Shown in pieces: positions 5,521-7,295 of a DNA stretch of 7,295 nt. How positions within the stretch are numbered: the first letter of the stretch is position 1; every line of letters begins with the position of its first letter. Source of the DNA: Methanothrix sp. (GTDB lineage Archaea > Halobacteriota > Methanosarcinia > Methanotrichales > Methanotrichaceae); assembly GCA_012798025.1 (NCBI GenBank), contig JAAZNX010000081.1, forward strand, positions 1-7,295. Direction: 5' to 3'. Both the position numbers and the translations under genes were made by a program. Under the pieces are notes generated by a model that was not told where the DNA came from, made no database searches, and saw nothing but the letters and a program-made list of their open reading frames with translations.

Positions 5521-7295
5521 TTGTCATCGCCTATCCTTGTAACCTGCGGTCTGCCCTACGCCAATGGGCCTTGTCATTTAGGCCATCTCAGAACTTATGT
5601 GCCTGCGGACATCTACGTTCGAGCCCTGCGAAAGATGGGGCGCGACGTTCTCTTCGTCTGCGGCTCCGATGCTCATGGGACGCCCATCGTGGTCAATGCA
5701 GAAGCCCAAGGGATCGAGCCAAAAGCACTCGTAGCCAAATATCACCGGCACTTCGATGAGGTCTTCAAGGGATTGGGCGTCGATTTCGACTTCTTCGGAG
5801 ACACAGATGACCCTGCATGTCACATTCGCACGCAAGAGATGGTTTCGGCGCTTATGGAAGGCGGCCACGTCTATCCCAAGGAGATCGAACTGGCCTACTG
5901 CCCAACATGCCAGCGCTTCCTGCCGGACAGGTACGTAGAGGGCGAATGTCCCTACTGCGGCAAACACGCCCGCGGCGATGAGTGCGATATGGGGTGCGGC
6001 CGCCACCTGGAGCCTGGAGAGATCAAGAACGCAATTTGCAAGGTCTGCGGCGGCAAAGCCGAATACCGCAAGCAGGTTCACTACTTTTTCCGTCTATCTC
6101 AGTTCAAGGATTTTTTACTAGAGTATCTTGAGACGCTGGGCGGAACTGCATCTGCCCGAAATTATGCCATGGAATGGGTGCGCCAGGAGCTGAAAGACTG
6201 GTGCATCACCAGGAACATGAGCTGGGGCGTGCAGTTCCCGGGCAGCAACGATCTGGTAGTTTATGTATGGGTAGATGCGCCGATAGGATACATCGCCTTT
6301 ACAGAGGAGTGGTGTGCAAAGAACAACGTCGACTGGAGGAGGTACTGGAAGGGAGATTCCAGGATCGTTCACTTCATCGGCGGAGACATCGTATATCATC
6401 ACTGCATATTCTGGCCATCAATGTTAAAAGGGGCTGGATACACACTTCCCTCAGCGGTCGTAGCCAGCGGCATGCTCAAGATAGACGACAAGAAATTCTC
6501 AAAATCACGCGGCAACGTCATCTGGGTGAAGGAAGATTATCTGGAAAAGGGCCTCCATCCAGATCTTCTGCGCTATTATCTGGCCAGCTACACCGCCCAC
6601 AACAAGGAGGTCAACTTCGCCTGGAAGATCTTTGCCGATAAGGTCAACACGGAACTAGTCGGCGCCTTCGGCAATTTCCTCAACAGGGCCCTGACATTCA
6701 CTGTGAAGAACTTTGAGGCACGTGTCCCGCAGGGAGAGATAGACCCGGAGGTCATGACAAGAATAGAAGGAACAATGAGGGATTTTGTCTCTGCGATGGA
6801 AGAGTATGAGTTCAAGAAGGCTACAGACAGCGTGATGAGCCTGGCCGACTATGGCAACATATACTTCCAGAGCCACGAACCATGGAAACTTGTCAAAAGC
6901 GATAAAGCTGTTGCCGGCGCCGTGCTGAGGAGCTGCCTGCAGATCGCCAAGGCCCTTGTGGTTCTCATGGATCCGGTCATGCCCTCCAAGATGGATTCTG
7001 CATGGAGGCAGCTCGGCCTGGAGGGAGATGTCAGCTGTAAGCCCTTCCAGGAGGCACTGGAGCCACTGATTGCTGGCCAGCCTCTAGGAAGGCCCGAGAT
7101 CCTGTTTTCTCGAATTGAGGAGGCCACAGTTCAAGGACTTGACAGGATATTTAAGGAGAGAATTGTGCAGGCCGAGGCCAAAGGGAAAATTGTGGAGAAG
7201 AAAAGACAGATCTCCTTTGAGGAGTTCGGGTCCCTGGATTTGTGCATTGGCGAGATAAAAGAGGCTGGCCGCATCAAGGGCTCCGAAAAGCTCCT
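5521..7295 (+). CDS. metG: Methionyl-tRNA synthetase, 3' end beyond window
   Basis: The frame is open from TTG 5521 to the window edge (591 codons) without a stop or frameshift. It starts [17 protein letters not shown]. The class I signatures are present: HLGH at 19-22 (HIGH motif) and KFSKS at 325-329 (KMSKS motif, with Phe for Met). Between them a connective peptide carries two zinc knuckles: C127-x2-C130 with C143-x2-C146, and C155-x3-C159 with C173-x2-C176. An anticodon-binding helical domain follows (about 365-540), including the [11 protein letters not shown] helix. The last visible part (about 561-591, [16 protein letters not shown] and GSEKLL) is the start of an OB-fold tRNA-binding domain (EMAP II/Trbp111 type) fused to the C-terminus. 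The enzyme charges tRNA-Met in the cytoplasm for initiation and elongation. The fused domain would put full length near 670 residues, so about 80 are missing. Confidence 0.96.
   Translation, partial: MSSPILVTCGLPYANGPCHLGHLRTYVPADIYVRALRKMGRDVLFVCGSDAHGTPIVVNAEAQGIEPKALVAKYHRHFDEVFKGLGVDFDFFGDTDDPACHIRTQEMVSALMEGGHVYPKEIELAYCPTCQRFLPDRYVEGECPYCGKHARGDECDMGCGRHLEPGEIKNAICKVCGGKAEYRKQVHYFFRLSQFKDFLLEYLETLGGTASARNYAMEWVRQELKDWCITRNMSWGVQFPGSNDLVVYVWVDAPIGYIAFTEEWCAKNNVDWRRYWKGDSRIVHFIGGDIVYHHCIFWPSMLKGAGYTLPSAVVASGMLKIDDKKFSKSRGNVIWVKEDYLEKGLHPDLLRYYLASYTAHNKEVNFAWKIFADKVNTELVGAFGNFLNRALTFTVKNFEARVPQGEIDPEVMTRIEGTMRDFVSAMEEYEFKKATDSVMSLADYGNIYFQSHEPWKLVKSDKAVAGAVLRSCLQIAKALVVLMDPVMPSKMDSAWRQLGLEGDVSCKPFQEALEPLIAGQPLGRPEILFSRIEEATVQGLDRIFKERIVQAEAKGKIVEKKRQISFEEFGSLDLCIGEIKEAGRIKGSEKL

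Noticed and set aside
5578..6081. Minus-strand frame of 167 codons opposite the start of metG
   Set aside because: It is antisense to the catalytic and zinc-binding regions of methionyl-tRNA synthetase, which account fully for the coding signal.
6174..6641. Plus-strand frame of 155 codons inside metG
   Set aside because: It is a shifted frame over conserved synthetase sequence including the KFSKS motif, with Arg/Gln-rich composition and no family features.

Overview
The window looks like chromosomal DNA of an acetate-using methanogen, most likely Methanothrix (Methanosaeta) or a close relative. Three things point there: an archaeal acetyl-CoA decarbonylase/synthase (ACDS, CODH/ACS) operon in the Methanosarcinales-type order (cdhC, cooC-like ATPase, cdhD, cdhE); moderately high G+C, which fits Methanothrix better than the AT-rich Methanosarcina; and a secreted protein with nine N-glycosylation sequons next to an archaeal-style methionyl-tRNA synthetase. 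The genus is inferred from memory of these families, not from a search.

Positions 1-4174 hold the 3' half of the ACDS operon on the + strand. A 36-codon tail, probably of cdhC (beta subunit, A-cluster), ends at 111. Two tiny paralogous Ala/Pro-rich proteins follow (140-313 and 395-580), with a hairpin between them. Next come a CooC-like metal-insertion ATPase (TTG start, 594-1355), cdhD (corrinoid protein small subunit, 1367-2719) and cdhE (corrinoid/Fe-S large subunit, 2725-4137). Gaps after 395 are short (5-13 nt), which suggests co-transcription, and a strong hairpin plus T-tract closes the unit at 4149-4174. In acetate catabolism, ACDS splits acetyl-CoA at the beta-subunit A-cluster. The methyl group goes to the corrinoid of the gamma-delta (CdhE-CdhD) protein and on to tetrahydrosarcinapterin; the carbonyl is oxidised by the alpha-epsilon CODH component, whose genes would lie upstream of this window.

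Positions 4175-4333 are a non-coding spacer between convergent genes, with a terminator serving the minus strand at 4334-4353. Positions 4374-5372 (minus strand) encode a secreted, probably heavily glycosylated 332-residue protein of unknown function. A 148-bp divergent promoter region (5373-5520) contains a TATA-like element and a perfect 10-bp palindrome.

Positions 5521-7295 (+ strand) encode methionyl-tRNA synthetase from a TTG codon. It is intact to the window edge, which cuts it inside the C-terminal tRNA-binding domain.

The most unusual feature is the pair of small Ala/Pro-rich proteins inside the ACDS operon. Each has an MQLKLK start, a flexible hinge and a short beta-strand-like tail, and together they look like free-standing, duplicated docking or tail segments of an ACDS subunit.
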